From positions 2,869,001 to 2,933,000 of the forward strand of contig NZ_CP102278.1 in the NCBI RefSeq assembly GCF_025149915.1: 64,000 nt of DNA, given 5' to 3'. The translations under genes were made by a program, and so were the position numbers. The notes beneath the pieces are model-generated. The model made no database searches and was not told the origin of the DNA. It was given only the letters and a program-made list of their open reading frames with translations. This document shows positions 48,379 to 58,612 of the stretch, piece after piece. The DNA is from Coprococcus eutactus. Its GTDB lineage: Bacteria; Bacillota; Clostridia; Lachnospirales; Lachnospiraceae. Within the stretch, counting starts at the first letter, position 1, and every line of letters starts with the position of its first letter.

Positions 48379-49788
48379 ATGAATTACTCACTGAAAGCCG
48401 AACTGGATAACTGCTATTCATTTGCCGATTCTTTGGACAACGACGGCTATGGTGCACGTCAGAAAGCAGGGCTCAAGACAAGGGAGATGCTGCAGTTCGA
48501 TGTTCTTCAGTTTCTTGCATATCTGTCCAGTTCTAACCAGGCTGAACTTACCCTGGAGATAAAATTCATCCGCGAATATCTGAATCAACATTTTACAACT
48601 GACAGGTTCCGCACATTCAAATACGAGAGGACGACCGGAGATTTCGCCAGCACTCCGCCCCGTTCACTGACGTATTTCGTTCAGGGTGACCTTGCCCGCA
48701 TGAAGGTTAATCCCAATGCGGTGTACCGTTCAAGAGACTATGTACGGACATTCAAACTCATGGGACAGGAATTTATCGCCTGCAACAACCTGACAGACGA
48801 AGGCGAGATTGCGAAGCTCACCGGCTACTGCCTGATGCTTGACAAGTACCTGAAGTCCATGAACCTTTACGCGATAGATCCAAGCCCGCTTCTCGACAAA
48901 TATAACGCACTGCCTAAGAACACTCCAACAGCAAACCAGACCGGATCCACTACTGTCACAGCAAAACCGGAACCGGTGAAGGACGTGGATACTCTTCTTG
49001 AAGAACTCGACTCCATGACCGGACTTGAGAGTGTGAAGAAGGATATCACAAACCTTGTAAACCTCCTGAAGATCAAGAAGCTCCGTGAAGAAAATGGCAT
49101 GAAACAGCCATCCGTATCCCTCCACCTCGTATTTTCGGGTAATCCAGGTACAGGAAAGACAACCGTTGCCAGACTTCTTGCCAATATCTACAAAGGACTG
49201 GGGGTTCTGTCAAGGGGACAGCTTGTAGAGGTCGACCGCGGAGGCCTTGTGGTCGGCTATATCGGTCAGACAGCCATCAAGACATCTGAGGTCATAGAGT
49301 CCGCACTAGGCGGCATTTTGTTCATAGATGAGGCGTACACCCTCACTGCCGGAAAGGGCGAGAACGATTTTGGACAGGAGGCCGTGGACACTCTTCTTAA
49401 AGCCATGGAGGATCACAGGGATGACTTCATAGTCATCGTAGCCGGATATCCTGACCTGATGGAGCAATTCCTAAGTTCCAATCCAGGGCTGCGCTCAAGA
49501 TTCAACAAGTTCATCACATTTGAGGACTACACAGGCGATGAACTGATGTCCATATTCGAGAGCATGTGTTCAAAGCAGGAATACAAGCTGGATGATGCCG
49601 CCCGCGATTACGCACAGAACTACTGGGCAGACAAGGCAGCAAACCACGACGAGACATTTGCCAATGCCCGTGAGGTACGAAACTTTATGGAGTCTGCTAT
49701 TTCAAGACAGGCCACACGTATTGTTTCAATGGACAAGATAGATGTGGATACCCTTGCAACCCTTACCGCTGCAGATCTAATGGAATAG
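48379..49788 (+). CDS. SpoVK/CbbX-like AAA ATPase
   Basis: 469 aa. The N-terminal 190 residues are helical and not recognised. A Pro/Thr-rich linker (about 175-205) precedes the CbxX/CfqX-type AAA domain (about 215-469) with Walker A GNPGTGKTT, Walker B GGILFIDEAY, pore-loop-like VGYIGQT and an Arg-finger region SNPGLRSRF. Members act as protein remodelling machines (CbbX on rubisco, SpoVK in sporulation). AGGGGA precedes the ATG by about 9 nt. The target is unknown. It is followed by a DUF624 gene on the same strand after 106 nt. Confidence 0.87.
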   Translation: MNYSLKAELDNCYSFADSLDNDGYGARQKAGLKTREMLQFDVLQFLAYLSSSNQAELTLEIKFIREYLNQHFTTDRFRTFKYERTTGDFASTPPRSLTYFVQGDLARMKVNPNAVYRSRDYVRTFKLMGQEFIACNNLTDEGEIAKLTGYCLMLDKYLKSMNLYAIDPSPLLDKYNALPKNTPTANQTGSTTVTAKPEPVKDVDTLLEELDSMTGLESVKKDITNLVNLLKIKKLREENGMKQPSVSLHLVFSGNPGTGKTTVARLLANIYKGLGVLSRGQLVEVDRGGLVVGYIGQTAIKTSEVIESALGGILFIDEAYTLTAGKGENDFGQEAVDTLLKAMEDHRDDFIVIVAGYPDLMEQFLSSNPGLRSRFNKFITFEDYTGDELMSIFESMCSKQEYKLDDAARDYAQNYWADKAANHDETFANAREVRNFMESAISRQATRIVSMDKIDVDTLATLTAADLME

Positions 49789-49894
49789 TTTCTACTTTGT
49801 TCACACTTATTTTATTGTATATATTGCCGGATACATATTATAATGAAGGACATTGATATATTTGATTATCAGACAGAAAGAGAGGTATTTTATT

Positions 49895-50587
49895 TTGATC
49901 AGATCGGTTACAACAGACAATCCCGTTATGAACTTTTTAACCATCGTGTGTGATATAGTCATACTGCACTTTTTATGGCTGCTGACTTCCCTGCCAGTTC
50001 TCACAATAGGAGCATCCACCACTGCACTCTACTATACCACCATGAAGTGTATCCGAAATGGACAGGGTGGGGTGGTAAAGATGTTCTTCAAGAGTTTTAA
50101 GGACAACTTTAAGCAGGCAACTGGCATCGGTATTCTGGCTTTGATCGCAGGTTTTATATGTGTCTTCGACATGTACTTTGCCATCAATAAAAATCTCAAG
50201 AGTATGATGGTCATTTTCACCATCATGTCCCTGATATACCTGTTCACAGTGCTATATGTATTTCCACTTCAAGCACAGTTTGAGAACACCGTCAAGACGA
50301 CTATCAAGAACGCTTTCCTGCTGTCCATCAAGAACCTTCCGTGGACACTGCTGCTCACAGCCATCACCGCTCTCATGGTCGTGATGAGCTATCTGAACTC
50401 TACAGTTCTTGGAATCATGCTCATATGTGCTGCAGGGCTTCACGCATACCTCTGTTCCCTCATATTTGTGCACATCTTCCGCGAATATATGCCAGAGGAA
50501 GATAACAAAGCTGATGAAGATTTCCACATTAAGGAAACTACAGATACAGTGGAAACTACAGATACCGATGACAGCACTCAGGACTAA
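49895..50587 (+). CDS. DUF624 (YesL-like) membrane protein
   Basis: 230 aa. It starts MIRSVTTDNPVMNFL and has LWLLTSLPVLTIGASTTALYY, the DUF624 signature, then about five membrane helices and an acidic Thr/Asp/Glu-rich tail. YesL-type proteins usually sit near sugar ABC transporters or glycosidases; none is adjacent here. I chose the TTG at 49895, with GAGGT 9 nt upstream, because it fits the family start; a TTG at 49853 is also in frame. The last 4 nt overlap the convergent comF. Confidence 0.85.
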   Translation: MIRSVTTDNPVMNFLTIVCDIVILHFLWLLTSLPVLTIGASTTALYYTTMKCIRNGQGGVVKMFFKSFKDNFKQATGIGILALIAGFICVFDMYFAINKNLKSMMVIFTIMSLIYLFTVLYVFPLQAQFENTVKTTIKNAFLLSIKNLPWTLLLTAITALMVVMSYLNSTVLGIMLICAAGLHAYLCSLIFVHIFREYMPEEDNKADEDFHIKETTDTVETTDTDDSTQD

Positions 50588-51294
50588 CGTCCCTTGCCTA
50601 TACATACAGATGAATAATACACATTACACGCGCCAGCTTCCTTTAGGAGACTGGCGCATACGTCTATAGTGACTCCTGTCGTGTATATGTCATCCACTAT
50701 GAGTATGTTTTTGTATTGTGGATAAACCTTGCCAATAGTCATGGACTCTTTTATATTGTTTGCCCTCTCCAGATTGTCGAGTGACTTCTGGGGCGCGGTA
50801 TATCTGTCCCTCACGAGCATATCTGAGCGCAGCGGAAGTCCAAGCTCATCCGCCACCACCCTGGCAAGTTCCTGAGCCTGATTGTACCCTCTTTTCCTGA
50901 GTTTTTTCCTGTGAAGAGGAACACAGGTTACTGCATCTATCCCATACTGGGCTGCATAAGGACGCACCTTGTCCGCCATCTGTTTTCCATAAAAATCGCA
51001 ATATTCTATTTTCTCATGATATTTTATCGCCAGGACACTGGTCTTGACGGGCTCTAGGTAGTTGAACACCGGAAACCCTTTCTCGAAATTCCTGAAATGT
51101 CTCTCACAATCAAGACAGAATTCTCTTTCCTCAGAATCGATCTCTTTCCCACACCTCATGCACACAGGAGGCTTCACATAGGGCAGGTCTGTGTGACTGC
51201 TGCACACAGATCCCCCACCATATGGAATGACCTCATCACATATAGCACATCTACGCGGAAATATCAGATCCGTGATAATGTCAAATATTCTCAA
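50584..51294 (-). CDS. comFC: ComF-family phosphoribosyltransferase-like protein
   Basis: 236 aa. An N-terminal double CxxC zinc region (CAICDE at 16-21, CMRCGK and FCLDCE) and a C-terminal PRTase domain with VPLHRKKLRKRGYNQAQELA and the PRPP-loop ILIVDDIYTTGVT. Needed for DNA uptake in naturally competent Bacillus; widely present in Clostridia where its role is unclear. It follows recD2 by 46 nt and is probably co-transcribed. Confidence 0.92.
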   Translation of the reverse strand: MRIFDIITDLIFPRRCAICDEVIPYGGGSVCSSHTDLPYVKPPVCMRCGKEIDSEEREFCLDCERHFRNFEKGFPVFNYLEPVKTSVLAIKYHEKIEYCDFYGKQMADKVRPYAAQYGIDAVTCVPLHRKKLRKRGYNQAQELARVVADELGLPLRSDMLVRDRYTAPQKSLDNLERANNIKESMTIGKVYPQYKNILIVDDIYTTGVTIDVCASLLKEAGACNVYYSSVCIGKGR

Positions 51295-51340
51295 TCTGTT
51301 CCTCTATTCTACTTTTCTCTGAACTCATAGCTATCATCTG

Positions 51341-53734
51341 TCACGCTCCGCCCTCGGCAGCCTCACTGAGCCGTAGCGCAAATGTGGTAAATCTCTTCTG
51401 TTCATCTTCATTGTCTATCATGGCATTTGCCAGTCCTATATTGCCGACTATGACCACACATCTTCTTGCCCTTGTCACCGCAGTGTACAGAAGGTTTCTG
51501 TTGAGAAGCTTTGGCGGGCATCTGAGAAGCGGAAGAACCACCACCGGGTACTCACTTCCCTGGGACTTGTGGATAGTTATCGCAAACGCATGCTCCAGCT
51601 CCTCCAGCTGGTTATACGGATACTCACTCTGTCTTCCATCGTCAAATTCAACTATGATCTTCTGGTCATAGTCATCCACCGTCCTGACAAATCCTATATC
51701 TCCGTTGAACACACCGACACCTTCCTCTTTCGCAAACCTGCCGGTGGGATCCATTATCTTCCATTCCTGCTTGTAGTTGTTCTTCACCTGCATGACTTTG
51801 TCTCCCTGACGGAACACAACATCTCCTCTCACATACTCCGGCTTTCCCTTCCCGGATGGGTTGAGTATCTCCTGGAGCTGTCTGTTGAGATTCTCTATTC
51901 CAAGGTCAAATTTCCTCATAGGTGTGAGAACCTGTATATCCGAACTGTTCACCTTGAAAAATGATGGAAGCTGCTTTGTCATCAGAACCTTCAGTTCAGA
52001 TATTATCTCATTATACCCATTTCTCGGTATAAAGAAAAAATCCTCACTCTTGTTCTTTATCTCGATATGTACACCCGCATTGATCTTGTGGGCATTGCCT
52101 ATGATATCGCTGTCCTTTCCCTGCCTGTATATCCTGTCGAGAACCGACACATGGAATACTCCAGAGGCAATGATATCCTTGAGCACGTTTCCAGGGCCAA
52201 CTGATGGAAGTTGGTTGGAATCTCCCACAAGGACAAGTCTAGTACCCGGAGTCACAGCCTTCAAAAGGCTGTAGAATATTCCACTGTCCACCATGGACAT
52301 CTCATCGATTATTATAACATCCGCTTCCAGGGGATTGCTTTCATTTCTCGCAAATACATATACCGAATCACCATCATCGTCCACACCACCATTGAGTTCT
52401 AGAAGTCTGTGTATGGTCTGGGCCGCATATCCTGTGGCCTCAGTTATCCTCTTTGCAGCCCGCCCCGTAGGAGCAGCCAGCACTATGTTCATGCGAAGGC
52501 TTTCGTATATCCTGATAAGAACATTGATTATGGTGGTCTTACCTGTTCCCGGTCCACCTGTGATAACGGCTACGCCATGTCCCACTGCCTTTTCCACCGC
52601 CTGTCTCTGCGCATCCGCAAGTTGTATCTTCTCCTCGTCCTCAACAGTTTTTATAACCTTATCTATATTAAGTTTTGCCTTTGAAAAGTCTATATCAAGC
52701 GCGGTGAGCATTCTCGCCGAATTCAGCTCCGTATAGTAGTCACCGACTCGGTAGACTATATTCTCAGTATGTGTTTCAGGAGGCGCATCTATCTGCACTT
52801 CCGCCTGGGTGTCAAACACGGAATCAAATCCATCATCAAACATACTCTCGGATCCTTCAATCCCGGCTTTTTCACTTTCTGATCCTACATCCCTGGACTC
52901 CCCATTTAATCCAAGCTCCTTTACGATGATCTTTCCCGCAACACTCAGTTCCAGTATCTGATTACATATAGTCATCTCCAGCTCCGGATCATACGGCATG
53001 TATTCATTCATAAGAAGATCGTAAGTCTTGTCTACAAGCATCTTCTGCGGGAGATACATATGTCCCAGCCTGTTCGCCCCCGACAGCGCATACATTATAG
53101 CCGCCCTGACTCTGAAATCAGAGTCCTTGCCTATGCCAAGTCTGTCCGCTATCTCATCGGCAGTCTTGAATCCAATGCCGGTTATATCCTCCGCTATCTT
53201 ATAGGGATTTGTCCTGACAACGTCATATAACCTGTCACCGTATTCATTGTATATCTTAACCGCAAGATTCACTGGAATGTTAAGTCCCGAGAGGAACATC
53301 AGCGCATCCTGCATCTCTTTTTTTTCGTTGTAGGAGACTGCTATCTCCCTTGCCTTTCTCTCAGATATTCCTCTGATCTCCGCAAGTCTCTCAGGCTCCT
53401 CCTCTATAATCCTCAGCGAATCCATCTTGAACTTCTTCACGATCCTCTTCGCCAGGGCTTCGCCTACACCCTTTATCACGCCTGAACCAAGATACTTCTC
53501 AACGCCGATAATGTCATCCGGCATCTTTATCTCACAGGATGTGAATTTGAACTGCAGATCATAGCTGGGATGTTCCACAAATTCTCCCTCTGCAGATACA
53601 TACACGCCCTCCGCCACGCCTCGCAGATTCCCCACAAAAACATCTTCGCCGTCCTCACCTTCTACGGTGAAGACGGCGTATCCATTGTCTTCGTTCTTAT
53701 ATATAACCTTTTCTACATATCCTTCTCTAACCAA
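51341..53734 (-). CDS. recD2: RecD2-type 5'-3' DNA helicase
   Basis: 797 aa, SF1B helicase of the long RecD2 type, acting without RecBC. The N-terminal part (1-370) has helix-hairpin-helix motifs (YLGSGVIKGVGEALAKRIVKKF and GIGFKTADEIA), then the helicase with Walker A GGPGTGKTT, DEMSMVD, and the C-terminal TIHKSQGSEYP. Residues about 272-300 hold an acidic Ser/Glu/Asp-rich insert. The start is TTG, GGGAG lying 7 nt upstream. No AddAB nearby. Confidence 0.95.
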   Translation of the reverse strand: MVREGYVEKVIYKNEDNGYAVFTVEGEDGEDVFVGNLRGVAEGVYVSAEGEFVEHPSYDLQFKFTSCEIKMPDDIIGVEKYLGSGVIKGVGEALAKRIVKKFKMDSLRIIEEEPERLAEIRGISERKAREIAVSYNEKKEMQDALMFLSGLNIPVNLAVKIYNEYGDRLYDVVRTNPYKIAEDITGIGFKTADEIADRLGIGKDSDFRVRAAIMYALSGANRLGHMYLPQKMLVDKTYDLLMNEYMPYDPELEMTICNQILELSVAGKIIVKELGLNGESRDVGSESEKAGIEGSESMFDDGFDSVFDTQAEVQIDAPPETHTENIVYRVGDYYTELNSARMLTALDIDFSKAKLNIDKVIKTVEDEEKIQLADAQRQAVEKAVGHGVAVITGGPGTGKTTIINVLIRIYESLRMNIVLAAPTGRAAKRITEATGYAAQTIHRLLELNGGVDDDGDSVYVFARNESNPLEADVIIIDEMSMVDSGIFYSLLKAVTPGTRLVLVGDSNQLPSVGPGNVLKDIIASGVFHVSVLDRIYRQGKDSDIIGNAHKINAGVHIEIKNKSEDFFFIPRNGYNEIISELKVLMTKQLPSFFKVNSSDIQVLTPMRKFDLGIENLNRQLQEILNPSGKGKPEYVRGDVVFRQGDKVMQVKNNYKQEWKIMDPTGRFAKEEGVGVFNGDIGFVRTVDDYDQKIIVEFDDGRQSEYPYNQLEELEHAFAITIHKSQGSEYPVVVLPLLRCPPKLLNRNLLYTAVTRARRCVVIVGNIGLANAMIDNEDEQKRFTTFALRLSEAAEGGA

Positions 53735-53814
53735 GTTCTGTCTCCCTTGAAATTCTTATCCAAAGTGCTCATCCGAAGTCATATATACCAGACCAATGCC
53801 CTGATCCAAAGACA

Positions 53815-54807
53815 CTAGTTCTTCTTCTCACTCAAAAGCTCTATATACTTGCCGGTTCCTATCGCCACAGCTCTGAGTGGATCCTCGGCTGTCATTGTAG
53901 TGATTCCTGTCTTCTCCTCAAGAAGTTCCTCAAGTCCGTGGAGAAGCGCTCCACCACCTGTGAGAACTATTCCTCTATCCGCAATGTCTGCGGCAAGTTC
54001 AGGCGGAGTTCTCTCAAGTACAGAGTGAACAGCCTCACATATCTGTGATGCCGGCTCACGAAGTGCCTCCTCTGTCTCATCCGATGTAACAGTGACCGTC
54101 TTTGGAAGTCCAGTCACAAGGTTTCTTCCTCTTATGTCGAGTGTTATATTCTCAGGTCGTCTGTAGCATGTACCTATCTTGATCTTGATCTCCTCTGCGG
54201 TTCTCTCTCCTATGAGAAGGTTATGCTTCTTTCTCATAAATCTTACGACAGCCTCATCAAAATCATCACCTGCGACCTTGATGGACGCACTTACAACAGG
54301 GCCACCAAGTGATATGACTGCGATATCTGCAGTTCCTCCACCTATATCGACTATCATGTTGCCACACGGTCTGTATATATCTATACCTGCACCTATCGCC
54401 GCAGCAACAGGCTCCTCTATAATCGAAACATCCCTGGCCCCGGCTGCATATGTCGCATCCTCGACCGCCTTCTTCTCAACCTCTGTTACCTGAGAAGGTA
54501 CACATACACTTATCCTAGGCCTTCTGCCAAAGTAACTTCTTCCAACGGCCTTCTGAATAAAATACTTCAGCATCTTCTCAGTTATCGTGTAATCCGAGAT
54601 AACGCCCTGTCTGAGGGGTCTGATGGCAACTATATTACCCGGAGTCCTGCCAAGCATAAGTCTTGCCTCTTCACCGATTGCCACTATCTTATTCGTATCT
54701 CTGTCATATGCAACTACAGAAGGCTCTTTCAATACAACGCCTTTTCCTTTTACATATACCAGGATACTGGCTGTACCTAAATCTATACCAATATCTGCGC
54801 TTGCCAT
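53815..54807 (-). CDS. mreB: MreB-family rod-shape actin homologue
   Basis: 330 aa. Bacterial actin that guides lateral wall synthesis. Motifs: GIDLGTASILVYV (phosphate 1), DIGGGTADIAVIS (phosphate 2), TGGGALLHGL (adenosine), plus the MreB signature PSQVTEVEKKAVEDA. No mreC or mreD follows, so this is the Mbl/MreBH-like isolated type (inference). The ATG has GGGAG upstream. It follows the PAS/GAF sensor by 14 nt and is likely in one transcript with it. Confidence 0.94.
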   Translation of the reverse strand: MASADIGIDLGTASILVYVKGKGVVLKEPSVVAYDRDTNKIVAIGEEARLMLGRTPGNIVAIRPLRQGVISDYTITEKMLKYFIQKAVGRSYFGRRPRISVCVPSQVTEVEKKAVEDATYAAGARDVSIIEEPVAAAIGAGIDIYRPCGNMIVDIGGGTADIAVISLGGPVVSASIKVAGDDFDEAVVRFMRKKHNLLIGERTAEEIKIKIGTCYRRPENITLDIRGRNLVTGLPKTVTVTSDETEEALREPASQICEAVHSVLERTPPELAADIADRGIVLTGGGALLHGLEELLEEKTGITTMTAEDPLRAVAIGTGKYIELLSEKKN

Positions 54808-54821
54808 AACAAGTCTCCCTT

Positions 54822-57329
54822 CTATTCGTTCACGTCTCTTAATATTACAAGAGATGCATTGCTGCCGTCAAGCCATTTCATGCGTACTTCTGTCAGATCC
54901 ATGATCTTGTCAAGGCTTCTTATGTAACTACGCCAGTTAACTTCCTTCTCTTCAACGCCTATATGCTGATCTGGACCGCCCATAATCTTATATTTATCTC
55001 GCAGATTCTCTATAAGAAGCTTGCTATCTTTATCTGTGAAATCATAGCCAAGCATATCATTTAATGCTTTGTTTGAGAACAGTACTTTTCCAGTATCGAC
55101 TTCCCTTATAAATATGCCCTCATCCATGTAGTTATATGTATCGAGAAGAACACTGTTAATCCTCTTCACACTGTCATCACTCTCTATCTTCTCCAAGCAG
55201 CATCTTATGACCTCAGAGGTCTGCTTTGCAAATTCTATCTCCTCCACTGACCATATCTTATTCACGGATGTGTTGGCAAGTACAAACACCGCACCGCTGC
55301 GTCCATTCACATATACCGTCACCGCCACAAAGCTCTTAACCGTGCTTCCAGTAAGAATCTTCTTCGCAACATCATCTATATGTCTGGCATCTATTACCAT
55401 ATATCCCTTGTCTGCCATCTGGACTTTGCCCTGTCCATTCTGCCATGATCTGAATCTTATATTGCCCCGCTGCCAGTCTGATACATACTCTTCAGCCGAC
55501 ATGCTCTGATTCTTTGACCATAGATACTGACAGTCAAGGCTTCCATCGTCATCCCTGACATACACAGCCGCAACATCAGAATTAAGACATTCACCCACCT
55601 GGGATATAACATCATTTATAACCTGCTGCTGGCTCTTATCTGAATTGTTGAGGGAATCCACAAGTATCTTCTGCCACTGAACCTTGTTCTCCATCATGAC
55701 TTCCAGTGACTTGGCACGTATCGCTTCCTTCGCCAGTATGTTCGAGCTGAATGCATACTCGGAAAATATCCTTCCAAGCTGCCACTGTACCTTATATACC
55801 TTCTCCATCTGCTTTCCGTCATCTGCATCGTATGAACAGCAGATCCACGTTGCAACATGCTTCCCATCAATCATGATCGGAGCACCGCAGATCTTACTTC
55901 CGTCAATATCATCATCCATATCCATCATGACCGGAACATTGTTTCTGAGTATCACCTCATTGAGCTTCATGTATATCTGCTTGTACTGAGGTTTCTCGAA
56001 CATATCATAGAAATAACCCATATGCTTCTGAGGTCCCGCCGGCTCAACCATCTTCTTACCTACAGGATCTATGATGGTTGTATATAGACCTGTAAGCATT
56101 GAAAATGCCTTGGTTATCATCGTCCACTTCTTTGTATCCAGCTGATTTCTCTCATTATCAGACTGACTGTTCGCCTTCATAATATAAGAAATCTTGTCGT
56201 CAAATTCCTTTTTCGCCTTCTCAACGCTGTTCTCAAGAGTCTTTTTGTCCGTTATATCAGATATGAAATATTCTACTGTGTAGGAGTTGTCCTCCGCCTG
56301 TGTCACGGAACTCTGGGACTTGACCCAGATTATCTCTCCCCTGTCGTTAACTATCCTGAACTCCTCTTCATAATCCTTATCCTCGCGCTTTGTAGCATTT
56401 TTGACATTCGCAAACACCCTGCTTCTGTCCTTCGGATGGATGTAATCTTCTATAAGTCTGTCTCCAAGCCTTATGGCATCAACATTGATACCCATCTGCC
56501 TGGCGTTAGGCGTGATATACTTGAACTCTGGTCTTCCGTTGTTATATCTCTGAACCATGACAAAGCTCTTGATTTTTGACATGGCTGACAGAATATACGC
56601 AGCCTGATCCTCGTTATATCCGGTCTCCTTGTCCTTGATGAACAAAAGCTCTATTCCATCCATATCGCCCTCAGATGTCCTGACTATATGACACTTCAGT
56701 CTCATCTTGCTTATATCTCTTCTGGACGACACGATCCTTGTCTCCATCTCGAAATCATCTATATTCGTATTCTGAGCCTTATACAACTGTCCTATGAGCA
56801 CATCATAATCACTCTTTGGAATGAGATCACTGAGTCCAACTAGTCCGCTGTAAAAGTTGCCATCTGTGTATCCGTACTCTGTTATGTTCTTCGACACATA
56901 ACGTGTTCTCCATACACCCTCCGGCTTATACAGGTACAGAGCCACAACCCCTATATGATTTATTATCCTCTCAAGACTGACGCTTCCGATGGTTACATCC
57001 GATCTCAGTTCAAAAAGAACCATATATGCCTTTTTGCCCTTGTACTCAAACTGATTCACAAATCCACTTACAATATATCGCTCACTGTCATTCACTATAA
57101 GCGCAAGTCTGTGCCAAATGAGAGCCTTCTTATCCTCAAGTGTAGGCCAGAATTCATCGCTTATCATAAATTTGTCAGGTTCCATTCCAAGTGTCTCCAC
57201 ACCTGTCCCTATGATCTTGACTGCGGCATTGTTAATACTGAGGACTTCTCCATCTTCACAAAACATCACCGCAGGATATTCCACTATTCCCAAAAAGTCT
57301 GAATAGCTGCTAAGTTTATTTATCTCCAT
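54822..57329 (-). CDS. Multi-PAS/GAF sensor protein without output domain
   Basis: 835 aa, soluble. Domains by eye: PAS-like (about 12-110), PAS-like (125-245), PAS (about 255-360, RIVNDRGEIIWVKSQSSV), a PocR/GAF-like ligand domain (about 395-500, with QIYMKLNEVILRNNVPVMM and ICGAPIMIDG), a GAF-like domain (about 560-700) and a final PAS (about 710-835, EVDTGKVLFSNKALNDMLGYDF). No kinase, GGDEF, EAL or DNA-binding domain is seen. GGAG precedes the ATG. Directly upstream of mreB, so it may link a signal to cell shape (inference). Confidence 0.8.
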   Translation of the reverse strand: MEINKLSSYSDFLGIVEYPAVMFCEDGEVLSINNAAVKIIGTGVETLGMEPDKFMISDEFWPTLEDKKALIWHRLALIVNDSERYIVSGFVNQFEYKGKKAYMVLFELRSDVTIGSVSLERIINHIGVVALYLYKPEGVWRTRYVSKNITEYGYTDGNFYSGLVGLSDLIPKSDYDVLIGQLYKAQNTNIDDFEMETRIVSSRRDISKMRLKCHIVRTSEGDMDGIELLFIKDKETGYNEDQAAYILSAMSKIKSFVMVQRYNNGRPEFKYITPNARQMGINVDAIRLGDRLIEDYIHPKDRSRVFANVKNATKREDKDYEEEFRIVNDRGEIIWVKSQSSVTQAEDNSYTVEYFISDITDKKTLENSVEKAKKEFDDKISYIMKANSQSDNERNQLDTKKWTMITKAFSMLTGLYTTIIDPVGKKMVEPAGPQKHMGYFYDMFEKPQYKQIYMKLNEVILRNNVPVMMDMDDDIDGSKICGAPIMIDGKHVATWICCSYDADDGKQMEKVYKVQWQLGRIFSEYAFSSNILAKEAIRAKSLEVMMENKVQWQKILVDSLNNSDKSQQQVINDVISQVGECLNSDVAAVYVRDDDGSLDCQYLWSKNQSMSAEEYVSDWQRGNIRFRSWQNGQGKVQMADKGYMVIDARHIDDVAKKILTGSTVKSFVAVTVYVNGRSGAVFVLANTSVNKIWSVEEIEFAKQTSEVIRCCLEKIESDDSVKRINSVLLDTYNYMDEGIFIREVDTGKVLFSNKALNDMLGYDFTDKDSKLLIENLRDKYKIMGGPDQHIGVEEKEVNWRSYIRSLDKIMDLTEVRMKWLDGSNASLVILRDVNE

Positions 57330-57478
57330 CTATCTTCTCCATTTATATTTATCCATTTCGTATAATATCCCTTTATACACATAAAACTTTCCTATGATGA
57401 CATTAAAAGCCCATAGAAAAGTTTCATGCTGATACACAGAACTCATCATATCATGAGCATCTGCTTTATTCATAAATA

Positions 57479-58372
57479 TTACTGCTGTGAATTCTCCGCG
57501 TCACTGACCATAGCTGTCGCTTCGCTCTTCAGCCCCGTAAATGCCTTATCTGCAACTTCCTTTGTCGAAGCACACGCTGCAACCACACTGTCAAGCGATG
57601 ATAAAAGATCTGACATGTATCTGCTCACGCTCTCACATTCCTTTTTAACATTGTTTCTAAGTCTTGTGGCATCCTCTGTAGCTGCGTTTCTTGTGTTCGC
57701 TGCATCTCTCTGTGCCTCTTCACGCATAACCTTACACTCATAATCTGTCTTTGCCGAGAGTGCCTCCGCATCAGAATGTGACTTATTTCTAGTCTTTTCA
57801 GCCTCTGCGTATGCCTCTTCCTTCATGCTGTTGCACTTTGCCTCAGTCTGGTCATACATCTGCTGGCACTGTATCTCTGTGTCTGTCTGAAGCTTGGTAC
57901 ATCTGTCTCTCACTTCTGTCTCATAAGCCTCAAGTTCAGATGTTATTGTATTTTTTTTGTCGGTACACTCTTTCTCGGTCTGTGCGATAAGTGCATCAGC
58001 GCTCTCTCTCGCCTCCAGAAGTGTTCTTGATATAGACTCATATCTTCCAGCGTTCTCAAGCTCTCTCTGCTTGTAAGCATTCACCTGCTCCTTGAGTGCT
58101 TCAAGTTCACTCTCAAGGTCTGAATTAGCTTTTTTCAAAGTCTCTATAGTCTTGGATGACTCAGTCATGTTAACCTCTCTCATCGTCTTAAGACTGAGCA
58201 CTGCCTCACTGAGCTTACTTACGTTCTCCTTCAGATCTTCAACTTCCTTGTTGTGCTTCTCCTTGAGCTCGTCAATATAGTAGTCAACGGATGCTTTGTC
58301 ATATCCTCCGAATTTTACAGTTTTAAGTGACTCAACTCTTTCATCTGCTATCTCTTCTACCTGTTTTGCCAT
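57479..58372 (-). CDS. DivIVA-like coiled-coil protein
   Basis: 297 aa. Near the N-terminus VKFGGYDKASVDYYIDELKEKH fits the DivIVA domain entrance; about 35-270 is coiled coil rich in E, K and A, with many Cys (about one per 30 residues). No membrane segment. The ATG at 58372 has GGAGG 7 nt upstream; the frame extends to 58393. DivIVA proteins sense membrane curvature at poles and septa. It is upstream of the PAS/GAF-mreB pair, separated by 149 nt, which fits a cell-shape neighbourhood. Confidence 0.8.
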   Translation of the reverse strand: MAKQVEEIADERVESLKTVKFGGYDKASVDYYIDELKEKHNKEVEDLKENVSKLSEAVLSLKTMREVNMTESSKTIETLKKANSDLESELEALKEQVNAYKQRELENAGRYESISRTLLEARESADALIAQTEKECTDKKNTITSELEAYETEVRDRCTKLQTDTEIQCQQMYDQTEAKCNSMKEEAYAEAEKTRNKSHSDAEALSAKTDYECKVMREEAQRDAANTRNAATEDATRLRNNVKKECESVSRYMSDLLSSLDSVVAACASTKEVADKAFTGLKSEATAMVSDAENSQQ

Positions 58373-58416
58373 GACTTTACCTCCAAAATCCAATCGTACT
58401 TAGTCGTATTGTAATC

Positions 58417-58445
58417 GTATGCTATGCCAATAACCTTCTTGTCAA
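58417..58445 (-). promoter_or_regulatory. Candidate promoter of the divIVA-like gene
   Basis: TTGACA (complement of 58440-58445), 17 bp, GCATAC (complement of 58417-58422). Good -35, weak -10. Confidence 0.4.
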
Positions 58446-58589
58446 ATGTAATCAATCCCGCTGTACTACCTTATCGGTGCGCATCAGTGCGGTTCATATT
58501 ATATCACACATCATAGTTTAAGCAAAGCACTTTTGTCGTTTCTGTATTTTATTTAATTGATTTTATGATTACAAACAAATATTTTTATG

Positions 58590-58612
58590 CTATATTGTTT
58601 ATGCTGTATAAT
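58590..58612 (+). promoter_or_regulatory. Candidate promoter of the lipoprotein gene
   Basis: TATAAT at 58607-58612, preceded by TGCTG (extended -10 like). The -35 box is poor. Confidence 0.45.

Noticed and set aside
48730..49184. Minus-strand frames opposite the AAA ATPase gene
   Set aside because: Antisense to conserved Walker motifs; no initiation signals.
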